From an uncultured Eubacteriales bacterium (lineage in GTDB: Bacteria > Bacillota > Clostridia > Peptostreptococcales > Anaerovoracaceae): a DNA stretch of 23,453 bases. The notes beneath the pieces were generated by a model. It searched no databases. It saw nothing but the letters and a program-made list of their open reading frames with translations, and was not told where the DNA came from. Shown here piece by piece: positions 23,043 to 23,453 of this stretch. The stretch covers positions 1 through 23,453 of the forward strand of contig UQXL01000030.1 of NCBI GenBank assembly GCA_900545135.1. The letters run 5' to 3'. The position numbers and the translations under genes were made by a program. Each line of letters begins with the position of its first letter. Position 1 is the stretch's first letter.

Positions 23043-23453
23043 CTACATTACCTCCTTTGGATCTGTGATTCTGCCTGTTACAGCCGAAGCCGCGGCTACG
23101 GCCGGATTCGCCAGATAAACCTCTGACAGATTGTGTCCCATTCTGCCGATGAAGTTTCTGTTGGTCGTCGCTACGCACCTCTCGTTTTCCGCTAAAATTC
23201 CCATGTATCCGCCGAGGCACGGTCCGCAGGTCGGGGTCGAAACGGCGCAGCCCGCGTCTATGAATACGTCGAGATAGCCCTCTTTGATACATTCCTTGTA
23301 AATGCTCTGGGTCGCAGGAATCACTATGCACCTTACGTCCTTAGCCACTTTCTTTCCCTTAAGGATTTCGGCGGCCGCTCTCATGTCAGAAAGTCTGCCG
23401 TTGGTGCAGGAGCCTATTACGACCTGATCGATTTTGACGTCTCCCACTTCGTC
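23043..23453 (-). CDS. leuC: 3-isopropylmalate dehydratase large subunit, 3' part
   Basis: The reading frame runs off the right edge; 137 C-terminal codons are present. The Fe-S cysteines are seen in GSCTNGR and, further on, CAVSTPTCGPCLGG, both aconitase-family motifs; NRNFIGRMGH is the usual substrate loop. It ends KEVM. The GTG near 23447 is internal (Asp-Glu-Val-Gly-Asp), so it is not a start. Confidence 0.95.
   Translation of the reverse strand, partial: DEVGDVKIDQVVIGSCTNGRLSDMRAAAEILKGKKVAKDVRCIVIPATQSIYKECIKEGYLDVFIDAGCAVSTPTCGPCLGGYMGILAENERCVATTNRNFIGRMGHNLSEVYLANPAVAAASAVTGRITDPKEVM

Overview
The window looks like the chromosome of an anaerobic, moderate-GC Firmicute, probably class Clostridia. 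The signs are purine-rich AGGAGG-type ribosome binding sites before nearly every gene, some TTG and GTG starts, sigma-A-type promoters, a PadR regulator paired with a HAAS-like gene, and oxygen-sensitive Fe-S enzymes. The genus cannot be read from the sequence; a relative of Emergencia or the Anaerovoracaceae is only a guess. Almost everything is on the minus strand and most of it concerns branched-chain amino acids (BCAA).

Layout, left to right. (1) 1-175: a perfect 14-bp-arm palindrome between two 15-bp direct repeats, then the sstT terminator. (2) 176-3663, minus: SstT serine/threonine symporter, an aldo/keto reductase with a ferredoxin-like tail, and a YeiH-family transporter. The yeiH gene has short tandem repeats at its start, inside it and across its stop codon. 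(3) 3737-9251, minus: a cytidylate-kinase-like protein and a complete LIV-type ABC importer (livJ-livH-livM-livG-livF). (4) 9267-9542: the livJ leader, with a strong promoter, a previously unlisted 50-codon ORF rich in Ile/Leu/Val, a hairpin over its stop codon, and a T-tailed intrinsic terminator just before livJ. It resembles an attenuator. (5) 9691-12831: an accessory island with a YjdF-like membrane protein (plus), a padR/HAAS pair (minus), and a plus-strand cassette of one secreted protein and two small membrane proteins. The cassette carries two G8 tracts, one C8 tract and an apparent frameshift at an A6 run. (6) 12817-23453, minus: a tight biosynthetic operon, in transcription order leuC(partial)-leuD-ilvA-leuB-DUF815 ATPase-ilvB-ilvN-ilvC-ilvD-ilvE, ending in a strong terminator.

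How the genes fit together. IlvA makes 2-oxobutyrate from threonine, IlvBN, IlvC, IlvD and IlvE complete isoleucine and valine, and LeuC, LeuD and LeuB extend the valine precursor to leucine. LeuA is not seen and may lie upstream, beyond the right edge. The neighbouring LIV importer supplies the same amino acids from outside. The least explained parts are the liv leader and the homopolymer-rich secreted/membrane cassette with its adjacent PadR regulator.
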